Part shown: positions 37,119-48,597 of the stretch, piece after piece
How positions within the stretch are numbered: the first letter of the stretch is position 1
Layout of the letters: every line of letters starts with the position of its first letter
Assembly: GCA_932521025.1 (NCBI GenBank)
Contig: OW051470.1
Span: forward strand, 4,016,501-4,080,500
Direction of reading: 5' to 3'
From: Oscheius onirici
Taxonomy: Eukaryota; Nematoda; Chromadorea; Rhabditida; Rhabditidae
DNA length: 64,000 bases
Translations under genes and position numbers: made by a program
Notes under the pieces: generated by a model
Seen by the model: the letters and a program-made list of their open reading frames with translations, nothing else
Told to the model about the DNA's origin: nothing
Databases searched by the model: none

Positions 37119-38666
37119 ATGCGCACTTTCCTCATCTCTGCTTGTCTAGCAGTCCTTGTCAGAGGACAGTTTGACTCATCCACAACTACTGACTCATCCA
37201 CAGGTAACTCTCCCCGTTCCCACAGTCGAGCACTTGAAAGGGTCTATTACTTGACATTTTTGGTGAAGGACCCTTTCAGGTGATATTAACGGAGTTACTG
37301 ACGCTACTGTGTCTGTTCCTCCTCCCACAACAGCTCCAAGCACAATTACAGGATCTCCTAGTACTTTTGTAGCTACTACTACTGTAGCGGCCACTACTTC
37401 TACTACACAAAAGCCAGGACCAACTCCTTCTACCACTCAAGGACCTCAATGCCAGTCAGTAACTGCTTCTTTTGGACATGTTTTTAAGGTGTAATGTGAC
37501 CACCGCATGGGTTGACATGATTTTCCTTATGGACGCGAGTCAGGGATCCACCGAACACGGTCTCGATGAAATGTGGGATACTGCCGGAACAATGCTTGAC
37601 TTTTTCACCGTCAGGAAGCTTGGATTCAGTGGTTTGGTGAGTGGACTTGAGAGACAAAGTGAAAACGTAAAAAATAGAACTATACATCCCGTGTCGGTAT
37701 CATCACTTACGGTAATCAAGCCAAGCTGATTGCACCCTTGGGAAGTGTCGACAACGACGATTTGGATGCTATCACGTCTCTTCCTTACAACGGAGACAAG
37801 AACACCAATCTCGAGGCTGGAATCCAGATTGCTGCTCAGCAGTTCGAGTCTTCCAGTCATCGTTCGAATGTTCCCAGAGTCATGATCATCATGGCTTCGA
37901 CCTACAACTCCGGAGGAGTCACTGCTCCCAAACAGGCTGCTGACACCTTCAAGGCAAGCGGAGGAACCATCATTGTTTACAGTACGTTTAGTTTTTATTC
38001 AAGAGGAAGAACTGATGTTTAGACTACGTCCAGGAACACGGAGACGAGGCCCCAACTCTTCAAGACATTGCTTCTCCCGGCTACTTCTTCTCGACCAAGA
38101 GACAAGACACGTACCAGGATCTCGAATCTGCCATTTGTGACGGTTTGTTCTGAGATTTCTCGAGAAACAGTACTCTTTGTAGCCAACTGTTTCTGTGCTC
38201 CCAACTATCAGAGCTACACCAACTCTCCTCGTGGATCACCCAGTTCCGGATGCTATGCTCCCGTTGAGACTCAGTCCAACTACCGTCTTGCTGCCAACAA
38301 GTGCAAGATGTTCAACAACGGATTCCTTTCTTACGACGAGTCTGCGGACAAGAACAGATTCCTCTCCAGCCAGTTCCTCCACACTGGCAGCATGTTCTTG
38401 ATTGGTCTGACCTATGACAATGTTGATGGCCGATGGGAATGGGCTGATGGCAGCGCTCTTGGAAGCTTCCAACCCTGGGCTTCTGGATCAACTCCCAATG
38501 GAGCTAACAGCCAAACTTGCGCCTTCGTAGATTCAAATCTCAATTGGCAAGCGGTGAGTGCAACTTTTGTCGGAAATCTCAAAAACTGTTTCAGACAGAC
38601 TGCAGAAACGGATACTTGTACGTCTGTGAAGCACCACCTTGTGATTCAATGCACTATTGTCCTTAG
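37119..38666 (+). CDS. Secreted protein with vWA and C-type lectin domains (CLEC family)
   Basis: Seven exons (37119-37203, 37280-37454, 37489-37636, 37678-37981, 38023-38142, 38183-38553, 38595-38666) sum to 1275 nt, giving 424 residues. In order there is a signal peptide (MRTFLISACLAVLVRGQ), a Thr/Pro-rich mucin-like linker (about residues 20-85), a vWA domain (AWVDMIFLMDASQGS to YQDLESAICD) and a C-type lectin domain (SPSSGCYAPVETQSNYRLAA to RNGYLYVCEAPPC). The lectin domain has a WEWADGS segment in the WND region but lacks the EPN or QPD triad, so calcium-dependent sugar binding is uncertain. This architecture is a nematode expansion often induced by bacteria, a role that is known for family members and inferred here. 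The small 5' gap to the preceding vWA gene suggests tandem duplication or shared transcription. Confidence 0.92.
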
Positions 38667-39235
38667 TTATGCTACTGCCTATGAACGATTCGGTCTTCTT
38701 TCTATCTATTGAGCTTCGTCTACGATATGTCTGCATTCTATTTGCTAGGAGTGAAACTAACAACTCAACCAAAGTTTTGTTAATGTGAAGGACATTACTC
38801 TAAGAAGGATGTCTTGATGCTCTGAATGCGGCTTGTTGACGAGAATCTCGAACGGGTTCAGCTGGCGAAGAGCCCGAACCTGTTGCGGTAAAGTCAGGTG
38901 TCTAGAAGATTGCGGACGCCTTCACAAGAGGTCCTCAAACTGACAGACGAAGCTAAATTCAAGACTTTACAAGTCACCGACGGACCTGCCCATGTGAATC
39001 TATGGTCGTCTCAAGTCTGGTAACAACCAGACTGTGAGGTGATTACTTACCCCTTACAATATTAGCTTTTGGGCCTACTATTGCCTATCTTACGTGAGTT
39101 GTCAGACTTATAGGCAGTCAGATAGTCAGTTTAAATTTATTCAGAAAAACTTGTAGATTTTAACAAACAAAGATAGCATGATAATGAAACACAATTACAG
39201 GGTTAAAAAGGCAATCCAAAATTTCGCGAGGCTTT
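38667..39235. other. Convergent 3' intergenic region
   Basis: About 570 bp lies between the CLEC stop and the stop of the minus-strand gene. No coding frame with family resemblance and no clear structure were seen. Confidence 0.45.
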
Positions 39236-40431
39236 TTATAGGCGTAGCATCACGTCGATGTCCCGGTCCAAATCACAAGAGACAGCGCTGTCAAAAAAAC
39301 ATTTCTGAAAAAGTAACAATGTAAGCTACGGAAATATGAAAGAATACCTTCGTCTCAGGCAAGTCATGTACACTTGCAAAAAGTCGACGGTGCTCCGTAC
39401 AACTGTGACAGTTTCTAAAGTTGGCGCATCTATGAAATCCGATAGCTCGATCAATGTAGGTCTTAACAACCGGAATGTCGAGCTGCTTCACCAAATGCAT
39501 GATGGAATTTCCAATATTCCAGAAGTTTCTCATAGCTGCATCTGAAAGATTCTTGTAAGCAACATTGAGAGGAAAGTAACCGTGGGTGCACTTCAAAAAT
39601 TGTTCGTCCAACATGCGATGGTAATACAAAATTTCGCAAATTCTCTTCATTCCATCCCAGTCGGTAATATTTCCGTTGAGAAGGTCGCTGCGTTTATGCA
39701 CAAAGAGCTCCAGAATCTGAAATTCAAAAATATTTCAAGAAGTTGAAAACACTTACAAATCTGTTCACATGGAAAACGTGTTGACGGGCACATACGAATT
39801 CCATGTCACTATTTTCCTTTATGCCAAACATATGATGATCTCTTTTCGGAGTATACATTCTAGCCTTCGCTGTAGCTATTCGTTCACTAGAGACGCTCTT
39901 ACTAGGCGGTTCGGACATTCCATCGCCATACGAACCAACTCTCGTCGATCTCTGAGAGTACTGAAAGTGAATGAGCAAATAATAATACATGAACGTACAA
40001 CAACCGTCTCGACAATATTTTCAGCGGTGAAGCTGTAGCGAGATCCGTCTTCCGAGGGTGAAGAATATGTAGATTCCTAAAATGAAAAAGTAACAGCCGA
40101 AAATTAGTTTACAACATACTTCCTTGACGGACTGCACACTAACCGACTTTTGTGAAATTAAGTCTTCTTCATCATCAGTGTATATACCACCGTCATTATT
40201 CATGTCATAAGCCATCTCAGTCAGAAGCTTCAGATTCTAAATGAAAATATTGTAAGGAAACAAATGTAGTATATAATGTACCTTAGCTCTTGATTCTGCA
40301 GAAACAGCTGCCTGACGCTTATCCGGTGGAACCCAACGAGGCTGTGGACGAGCGGTCCACTGACGTGCACGTGAATTTCTAGGTCTTCCACGACCGCGCA
40401 AACCAAAACTGTGCTCGGATGCATTGTTCAT
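39236..40431 (-). CDS. Unrecognised protein with AT-hook-like N-terminus
   Basis: The protein begins MNNASEHSFGLRGRGRPRNS at 40431, 11 nt behind a TTCTTCAG acceptor. The GRGRPR core resembles an AT-hook DNA-binding motif. An acidic patch (TDDEEDL) and Ser/Thr-rich sequence follow. The C-terminal half is hydrophobic-patterned and looks folded (for example GIKENSDMEFVCARQHVFHV, MKRICEILYYHRML, FWNIGNSIMHLVKQL), ending with a short Cys-containing exon (KCFFDSAVSCDLDRD). Introns are 35-60 bp with TTTCAG- or TTTTAG-type acceptors. I do not recognise the domain. A nuclear or chromatin role is a guess from the AT-hook-like core only. Confidence 0.7.
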
Positions 40432-40761
40432 TTTGACGCAATTATCTGAAGAAAAAAACGTGCATATACATTTTTCAAAGAAAACATGAAAAAAAGGGAC
40501 AGCTAATACAGTTCTGTACGGTTTTCGAAGAATAAAGAGCAAAAACTGCATGGAAATCGGAAACGAGGAGAAAGGAGAAAAGGAATTGGTGAAACTGTTC
40601 GAAAGGTTTTCCCGCCAAAAGTAACACGATTTTGGCGGGAAATCGGCCTGGCACGAATTCTTCAGCACCGTTCTTTTTTTTGTCTCTATCTCCATAGTCA
40701 TATTTCCAATATTATTTTTGACTTTGTATTTATTCTAGCTGTAATGCAGTGAACCTTTCAG

Positions 40762-42137
40762 ATGTATCTCTGGTTGGCTTTGGCAGGCGCTCTGGTTCCG
40801 TTGATTAGTGGACAATCTGTTGCACCCGCTTTTCGTCCCGACAGCATTCGTACCGTCACCGGGCAAGTCTTGTGTGGAAGTCGACCTGCTGCTTTTCTTA
40901 CGATCGGTATTCATTAGATTTTTAGCTATTTACAGCTCAACTTATAGAGTGGTGGGTAGATCGAGGACAACAGGTCGACACGCTACTTGGTTCAACTCGT
41001 TCTGACGCCTCTGGTCGTTTCCAAGTTACATCTTCCCAAGATGCTCCAGCCAACACTTATCTTTTCGTTAGAAGCGACTGCAATGTATGTTTTATTAGTT
41101 TGCCTTATCAAGCCTAGATCAGGGTCCTAGTCAGCCAAGCCGGTTCAATGTCAATAATCTGACACCCTTCAATATGCAGCTACAGTTGCGTAGTGGATCC
41201 AGTGGTGGAGCTAGCCAGGTTTGTGATTTGTTAACATATTGTTCTAACACGATCATACGTAGATCTCTGGGCAGCTGTGGTGTGGAACGAGTCCATCGAG
41301 GTTTTCTTGCCAGAATTCTTTAGAACATAGTTTACCTAGGTTTTCTACTGTCGAGTGGTGGGCTGATCGAGGATCCCAAGTTGATATTCTGCTAGGAGTT
41401 GGTCAATCTGATACCAGTGGCTTTTTCTCTGTTCGTCGCGCCCAGACCTCTTCCAGCAACACCTACGTTATTGTGAAGAGCAATTGTGGAGGAAACGGAA
41501 AGGTTGACTGTTTGTTGCTCATCACAGTGTTATTCCAGCAAACTCGCTTCCCTGTTGATCTTCGCCAGCCCAACAACATGCAGCTGCAGCTCAGAGACTC
41601 TTCTCCTGGACGTGTCTCACAAGTCTCTGGTACCATTCTTTGCGGTAGACAACCAGCTGTCTGGCAGCCTATTGAATGGTTCCTGGACAGAGGAAATCAA
41701 TTCGATATTCTCTTGGGGTCCTCTCAATCAGGTACTTTATCATTTATGCCAATAATATGATCTGCAGATGGACGTGGTTCCTTCATTCTTACCAGCACAC
41801 GTCCCGTTGATGGAAGGAGCTATCTTCTCTTGAAAAACAGTTGCAACGGCCGCGTACGTTAGAGTTATAACATCTTCTATTTCTCCTTTTTCAGCAGCGG
41901 ACAACTCAAGTTGGCGTGAACAGCTTCAATCCTACGAACATGCGGATTCAGTTGCAATCTGACGGTAGACGATCTCTCAACAGCGACGACAGCGAGAATG
42001 ATTTCGAGTTGGAGGACAACAATCGAATCTCCTCACTTCTCCCTTTCCATAGCGAAGGCTCGGCCATTCCCAAAGACATTGAAGCCGCTGATCTGGGAGA
42101 CTACATTGACGTCAACACTATGCATGCTATCAATTAA
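40762..42137 (+). CDS. Secreted protein with three tandem transthyretin-like domains
   Basis: Eight exons (40762-40906, 40948-41084, 41123-41218, 41263-41300, 41340-41502, 41539-41731, 41768-41853, 41895-42137) sum to 1101 nt, giving 366 residues. A signal peptide (MYLWLALAGALVPLISGQ) is followed by three repeats of about 85 residues with the pattern V-x-G-x-x-x-C-G...W-x-x-DRG-x-x-x-D-x-LLG-x-x-x-SD-x-x-G-x-F...CN (for example VTGQVLCGSRPA, ISGQLWCGTSPS, VSGTILCGRQPA). This resembles the nematode transthyretin-like (TTL) family, whose members are secreted and include TTR-52, a bridging factor in cell-corpse clearance. TTL proteins usually have one domain of about 110-130 residues. A C-terminal acidic tail of about 60 residues follows the last repeat. 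The ATG is immediately behind TTTCAG. The family call rests on pattern, so it is moderate. Confidence 0.65.
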
Positions 42138-42333
42138 ACATTGTACATTTTGCTAATTTTTGTATGATTTACATAAACGTTTTACATGACTAGTTGTAGT
42201 TGCTCTTTTTATTTGGTTGTTCCGTGTCGCTACTGAACGACTAATATAGTACGCAATTTCGGGACATGGCGGTTTTCAAACTTGGTTTACCTTGAACCTA
42301 CCTTAAAATCACGAATCCGTTCTCAGAAATCTT

Positions 42334-45300
42334 ATGTCTGAATCGGCCACGTGTATCAAGCTGTTATCGGAAGATGTGGCTAACCGAATCTCTACGGCTT
42401 CTGCTATCGCCTCACTGGAAGGAGCAGTTCGTCAGTTAATAGACAATTCGCTCGATGCTGGCGCTTCTAATATTGGTTGGCTCTTTTCCTTTAAAAAAAT
42501 AAATTTAGTTGTTTAGAGATTCGAGCAGAGGAAAATGGATATGGTCTCATAGAAGTTGTTGACAACGGTTCTGGAATCGATCCAACAAATTTCGACAAAA
42601 TATGTAGTTTTCCGACAGAATTTATATTGTTTTTCTGTTTTAGGTAAACCACACCATACTTCCAAGTTGACTGATTTGGAAGGATTCCAAAACTTGAATA
42701 CTCTCGGTTTTCGAGGTCAAGCTTTGAATGCTCTCTGTGCTCTGGGGTATTCACCATCTAAATAACTGAATTTGTGTTTTGAAGAAATGTTACGATCATC
42801 ACAAAAGCTTCTTCATCACTTCTTGGTACCAAAATGCTCTTCGACCACAGAGGAAATAAAACTGAAAAGAATGGCGTTGCAAGACAGGTATATTGAACAC
42901 AGAAGACTTTTATTCAAAAGTCTGGTTTCAGGTTGGAACAACGATAATTGTGGATACTCTTTTCAAGTCATTACCTGTACGTCGCAGAGAGCTGGAAAAA
43001 ACGAGCAAACGCGAGTTCACCAAGGTTTTGTCGTGTATTCAGTCCTTCGCCCTCTCACGACCAGATGTCAAATTTATCTGTAGCAACTCAATCGGCGGGT
43101 AAGCCCTTTTTTCTCCAATTCAAAGAATCATTACAGAAGAAAGGCGCAGATAATTTGTACCCCAGGAAATGGAAATATGAAAGATCTTGTGAACAATTTG
43201 TTTGGCAGTCGACTCGACAAAAACAAGATGCTCGATATCAAAAGAACGCTTCCTGACGATGAAATATGTTCCCTTTACGGACTAGATTCGTCAAAAATGG
43301 ACAGTTACGATAAAATTGAGTGAGGGCTCTTTTCTCAAGAAGACGTTCATTTCACAGACTGACCGGCTTCATTAGTTCGTGTGAACAAGGATATGGAAGA
43401 AGCTCCACAGACAGACAATTCATCTATATCAACAAAAGACCCATTAACTATGTGAAAGTGAGACGAATTTCGTTTCTTTTCAGACTATTTGCAGGTGTCC
43501 AGTACAGTCAACGAGGTATACAAGCAGTACAACAAGAAACATTATCCAACGCTCGTTCTGTTCATACAGGTGCCGGCCAGTAGGTTCTTATTGCTATGTT
43601 TTCAAAAAAGTCTTTTTAGGTTCGATCGATGTGAATGTTACTCCAGATAAACGTTCAGTTTTCTTCGATAAAGAAAGAGAACTGTTGGCGCTACTCCGGG
43701 CGTCTCTAAAGACAACGTTCGAAGAAATCCTAGCTACAGTTGACAACTCCTTTCAGAAAAGAGCAGCTATCCAATGTATTTATTTCTTCGAAGCCTTCAC
43801 ACATGTAATTCAGCACAGAACGTAAATGGCCCTAGCATTTATGATCTACTTAGGGACTTCTCTGCTCCGAGTAAGCGACCTGCTGGAGTTTTTGCCGCCG
43901 CCAGTCAGAAAAAACCAAAATTGGAACCGAGCAGAACTCTCCAAGATTTTGCATTCAAAGTCGTTTCTCATAAGTTGAGCGCAGATGATGGAGGTAACAG
44001 TTCTTTTGTTTTACAACTACATCTGTTTAGTCACCTTGGAAAACGAAGAGGAAGAAGATACTTCAGCTACAATTACGACTGATTCAATCGTACAAGACCA
44101 AACTCCTATTGTTTTGAAGCCACATATTCCGGAGCCAAGAATAGAAGAGACAGTGGCTACTATTGTAGAAAAGCCGACCAGTTCTTCCCAGGGAAATGAG
44201 CCTTTGCAAACGCTGCCAGTAAATTCACTTTCGTCTGTAAATCTTCTTTTAGCTGAAAAAATTCAATCGAATCATGCTGACGGATATGTCGCGTGGACTC
44301 GAAGTTCATAATCTGAGAGCGGATGAGGAGGTTTTGGATGCGATATCAACACAAATGGACTTGGACAGAAGTCGAAGCACAACACCTGTACGATTCTTAT
44401 CAGTCTTTTTTAACTATGTTAAGGAGACCCAACCTTCGACGTCCAAGTCGAATAAAATCTTCTACAGACCACGTCAAAGAGTCAAGTTTACAGCGGCCTT
44501 ATTTCGAGAACGAATGCAACGTTTGAAAGAGGCTGAAAGGGCGAAAATAGAGATGAATAGGTTAGCTCGTTTACGGTATCCACATACAATAGATTTTAGT
44601 CAAGCCGTTGAATATTCGGCGCCGGCAAACAACAAAGACGAGGCGGAAGCAGAGCTTACAAAACGTTTGATAAAGTCTGATCTCAGCAGAATGACAATTG
44701 TTGGACAATTCAATAAGGCCTTCATAATTACTCGACTTGATGATCAATTGTTTATTGTGGATCAACACGCAGCCGACGAAAAGTATAACTTTGAAAGATT
44801 CCAACGCAAGGCGAAAATTGAGACACAAAAGTTGTTGAGGTGATTATTTATTGCGATTCTTTTGTACACATTTTCAGGCCTCGATTACTTGACTTTGGTC
44901 GTGTGCAGGAGATGGTTATTCGAGACAATCTGAACATCTTCCAGGCGAATGGATTCGAGTTTGACTTTAAAGAAGACGGTAATCTTATTATAATTTGGAA
45001 TAACCAATGTTTCAGATGAACAATGCATGCGAGCTTACCTCGTCGGATTCCCCGTGATTTATAGTCGACAGTTTGATATACATGGTTAGTTTCATTCACG
45101 TTTGCTACGGTCTCAATTTTAGATATTGATGAGATTATTTCGGTTGTTCGTGAATTCCCGGGCCAAATGTATCGGCCTGCAAAAACCAGAGCCATCTTCG
45201 CTTCTAGAGCTTGCAGAAAGTCGGTGATGATCGGTACAGCCCTGTCGCATCCACAAATGAAGAAGGTCGTACACAACTTGGCCACTCTAAACCAGCCGTG

Positions 45301-45425
45301 GGTATGTTTCGGTTTATCGACAGTCAAAATACGAATTTTTTTATAATTGTCCGCATGGACGCCCAACGCTTCGCCATCTCTTAAATCTGAATCGCTTAGA
45401 GAACAAATGGCAGCTGACCAACTAG
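42334..45425 (+). CDS. pms-2: PMS2-type MutL mismatch-repair protein
   Basis: This is the PMS2 subunit of MutL-alpha, which with MLH1 nicks DNA in mismatch repair. The N-terminal GHKL ATPase region is clear: [52 protein letters not shown] and later [18 protein letters not shown] and [13 protein letters not shown]. The linker is long and low complexity. The C-terminal endonuclease domain has the [12 protein letters not shown] metal motif, [19 protein letters not shown] and [11 protein letters not shown]. Two conserved glutamates are glutamine here (RQL for [10 protein letters not shown] for GFRGEAL). The last intron does not end in AG if the conserved [10 protein letters not shown] is kept (intron 45302-45344). 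The ATG lies a few bases behind a TTCTCAG acceptor. Orthology is strong by order of motifs. Confidence 0.93.
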
Positions 45426-45573
45426 ACTTTTTTTGATTATTCTTCAAATAAATATTTCTTGAAACATTTCCCTGTTTTGGTTCAGCCTTTTTGAAAGGAG
45501 AGTTTCAATGAACACAATGAAAAAAAATGATAAAACGATTTATGGTATGTACTGAAATAAGATTTACACACGT

Positions 45574-47181
45574 TCGAAAAGGATGGCGATTCCTTGTCCT
45601 CCACCGATGCAAGCAGAACCAATTCCGTATTTCAAGTTACGACGACTGAAAACATTGTTATAACCAGAAACTAGAATGCTTACGTGAGCTCATGAGCAAG
45701 GTGAGCGCTGATCCTAGCACCAGATGCTCCCAAAGGATGTCCAAGAGCGATGGCACCTGAAAAACGTCGCTATTTACTTCCAACTGAATATCAAACCTCC
45801 GTTGAGATTAAACTTCTCCATGGGAATTTTGAGCTCTCGTTGAACAGCAAGAGCTTGCGGGGCGAAGGCTTCATTGACTTCGAAGAGATCAATGTCATCG
45901 AAGTTGACTCCGGTTTGAGCTAGTACCTTTTTGATGGCGGGAGCGGGGCCAATTCCCATTATTTCCGGATTACATCCTAAGAATAATATTATAAGGGAAC
46001 CAAAGAGAACGAACCGACGGATGCGTAACCAACCACACGAACCATAGGCTTGAGACCGTGCTTGGAGATGGCTTCCTCTCCAGCAACAACGACAGTAGCT
46101 GCACCGTCAGATACTCCAGAGGCATTACCAGCCGTAACAGAGCCGCCCTTGACAAAGACAGGACGCAATTTGGCGAGATTTTCCAAACTGCTCAATCTCG
46201 GATGTTCGTCCGTGTCGAAAGTCTCCTCGCCCTTCTTTCCTTTGACGGTCATGGGTGCGATTTCGTTCTTGTAAATTCCAGCCTCGTTAGATTTTGTCCA
46301 GAGCGATTGAGAGCGGAATGCGAATTCATCCGCGTCTTGCCGTGTGACCTTGTATTGAGCTCCGAGTTTTTCAGCCGTTTCGCCCATCATCATCTTAGGG
46401 AAGGGATCGCAAACAGAGTTCCAGAGTACGTCTTCGAACTAAAACCCATTGTGCTAAGAAGAAAAGGGGAGGACTTACTTCATAGTTTGCACCCAGGGCA
46501 GTTCCAAAGCGAACATTCCTCACGACAAAGGGGTACTGCGACATGTTCTCTGATCCCCCAGCGACAACGATAGAAGATTCGCCGGTCTTGATTTGCTGCA
46601 AATTGGATGATTGAAAAGAACACGAAAATAGCGTACCATAGCTGCTTGTGAAATAGCTTCAAAGCCCGATCCACAGAGACGATTGACAGTCAGCGCTGCA
46701 ACGTCTTGAGGAATGCCGCTTTTGAGACCAATATGTCTAGTCATGTAGATGCCGTCCTTGGAGGATCCGCCATAGACACAACCTGAAAGAATAAACAATG
46801 ATTGAACATTGAGCGATGTTGGGGTAAGTGGCTTAGATAACCTACCGAATACAACATGATCAACATCAGCAGGGGCAACTCGAGCATGTTGAAGAGCAGC
46901 CTGAAATGTTTTAGAAAGATCAAGAGGAACGAGATAAAGCTTAGCAAGAGCTTGCTCAAAAAACGAGCTTTCAAGTTGTTAATTTCAAAAGATTATTTGT
47001 GTTCTATTTCGAAACATTTTTATAATCAAGATAACCTTAGAAGAACAAGAAAAACCAATTAAGTGAATACCTTTGTAGCGTGAACACCAAGATCTGTAGC
47101 AGTAGTGTTTTTCAGCTTGCCTCCAAAGGTTCCGAAAGCAGTACGTTTTGCTCCAACAATGAAGATGTTTGACTTGGACAT
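45574..47181 (-). CDS. 3-ketoacyl-CoA / acetyl-CoA C-acyltransferase (thiolase, ACAA2-like)
   Basis: This thiolase catalyses the last step of mitochondrial fatty-acid beta-oxidation, cleaving 3-ketoacyl-CoA with CoA. The start [20 protein letters not shown] lies three bases behind a TTTTTCAG acceptor. Conserved elements in order are the nucleophile loop [25 protein letters not shown] (family feature of ACAA2), [43 protein letters not shown], then [14 protein letters not shown] with the active-site His and [11 protein letters not shown] with the second active-site Cys near the end. Eight or nine short exons are separated by introns of about 40-75 bp. It is closer to ACAA2 than to ACAT1 by these segments. 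No obvious cleavable presequence is seen, as in ACAA2. Confidence 0.93.
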
Positions 47182-47330
47182 AGCGCTGAAAAAGAAATGA
47201 ATTTTGTAAAGGAGTGAAGTGCGGAAGTAGAAACGAAGAGGCAATGGTACAAAGTTCGCGACCGCCGCGAAAGTGCAAAGATAAAATGGAAAACATGTGG
47301 GTTTGAAAGATGTAAATGCTCACTGGAGAT

Positions 47331-48454
47331 TATACTTGGGTACGAGCCGAAATTTTTAGGCTCGAGCTTTTTCGACCCGGCTCGAAAGGCTTGGTCGAGC
47401 CGAGCCGAGCCTGATTTTTCATCAGACCGAACCGAGCCGGCTCGCGGCCCTCTTCTAGCCGAGCCGGCTCGAGCCTCCAAGCCAAAAACTTCAGAACAAA
47501 GTTTTTTCTCCAAATTCCCCCGAAGTGCCTGATAACTTCTTCTGAGGGTAGTTTTAGTCAACATCAGGTTTGCAACGCCCTTCCATGGTCAAAGTTACCT
47601 GCCCCCCCCCCCCATATATTTCTTGGCCTGAACCACTGGAAATCCGTCTGTGTGTGGGAACTACCGAATACAGAAGCAAAGTCTTCGTCTCCTAATAGTG
47701 TCTTGTCTAAGCTTGTTACTACAAAGTTATCCAGTATTTCGAAAAACTTCCAAAAGCCACTTAAAAATGCTCTCGCGTCTATGTGTGTGTGTCTGTCGGA
47801 AGCTTTAATTGGGGATAAGGAGGGGGAGCTTTGTGCGCAACTTAATTTTTAACAAGTCGCGACAGGAAAGGAAAGTGCGCGAAGTGTTCTAACGACTGGT
47901 AGTTTCTTTGGAGGGACAGGGGGTAACTGGAAGGGAATCACAGGGGGAGAAGGGAAAGGACAGTAGAACTGAGACTCACTAAAGATAGGGCCGGGCGATC
48001 CGTTCAGGTCCTACATTTTGAAATTAGGCTTGGGAGGGAGCCGGTTCCAATACAATTTCGGTAGTTTCTTTGGAGGGTCAGGGAGAGTGCCTGGAGGAGA
48101 GTAACAAAGAAGGAATGAAAAGGAAACCACGACTAGAACTCCGTGACAGAACATGAATTTCTACTATAGCCCTGGAAGGGCGTTGCCAACCTTGTTTCCA
48201 AAAAAGAGTGAATTCGAGGAAAAGTATGGTTAAAAACGAGAAACACTATCAGAAAGCTAAACATTGAAACCGAAGAGAAATTTGAAGGTGCAGAATCGAG
48301 CCGAGTCGGCTCGAAAAGGCTGTCGAGCCGAGCCTCGTTTTTTGTTGATCGAGCCGAGCCTGATTTTTTACCAGACCGAGCCGGCTCGCGGACGTCTTCG
48401 AGCCGAGCCGGCTCGAGGGTCAAAAACAGGCTCGGCTTGACCTGCCCAAGTATA
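47331..48454. mobile_element. Non-autonomous inverted-repeat DNA transposon
   Basis: The ends are exact inverted repeats, TATACTTGGG at 47331-47340 and CCCAAGTATA at 48445-48454, with TA at both ends as for Tc1/mariner-type insertion. Inside, both arms hold arrays of GAGCCGAGCC/GAGCCGGCTCG units (about 47345-47480 and 48295-48440). Further in, an inverted pair includes GCAACGCCCTTCCA near 47575 and its complement near 48175-48190. The centre contains two direct copies of GGTAGTTTCTTTGGAGGG (about 47898 and 48059). No transposase frame is present. It lies between the starts of the thiolase gene and the end of NDUFA1. Confidence 0.8.
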
Positions 48455-48597
48455 CTGGAGCTTGAGCATGCAAAAGACATACATATGTAAGGAAGTACAT
48501 GCTGCATTCAAAGACTGGTATGAACGATTAAAAAATTTGTTCGAAAAAGCTTTATTTGTGTAGAAATACATACAGCTACTGGTCGAAAGATAGGATC

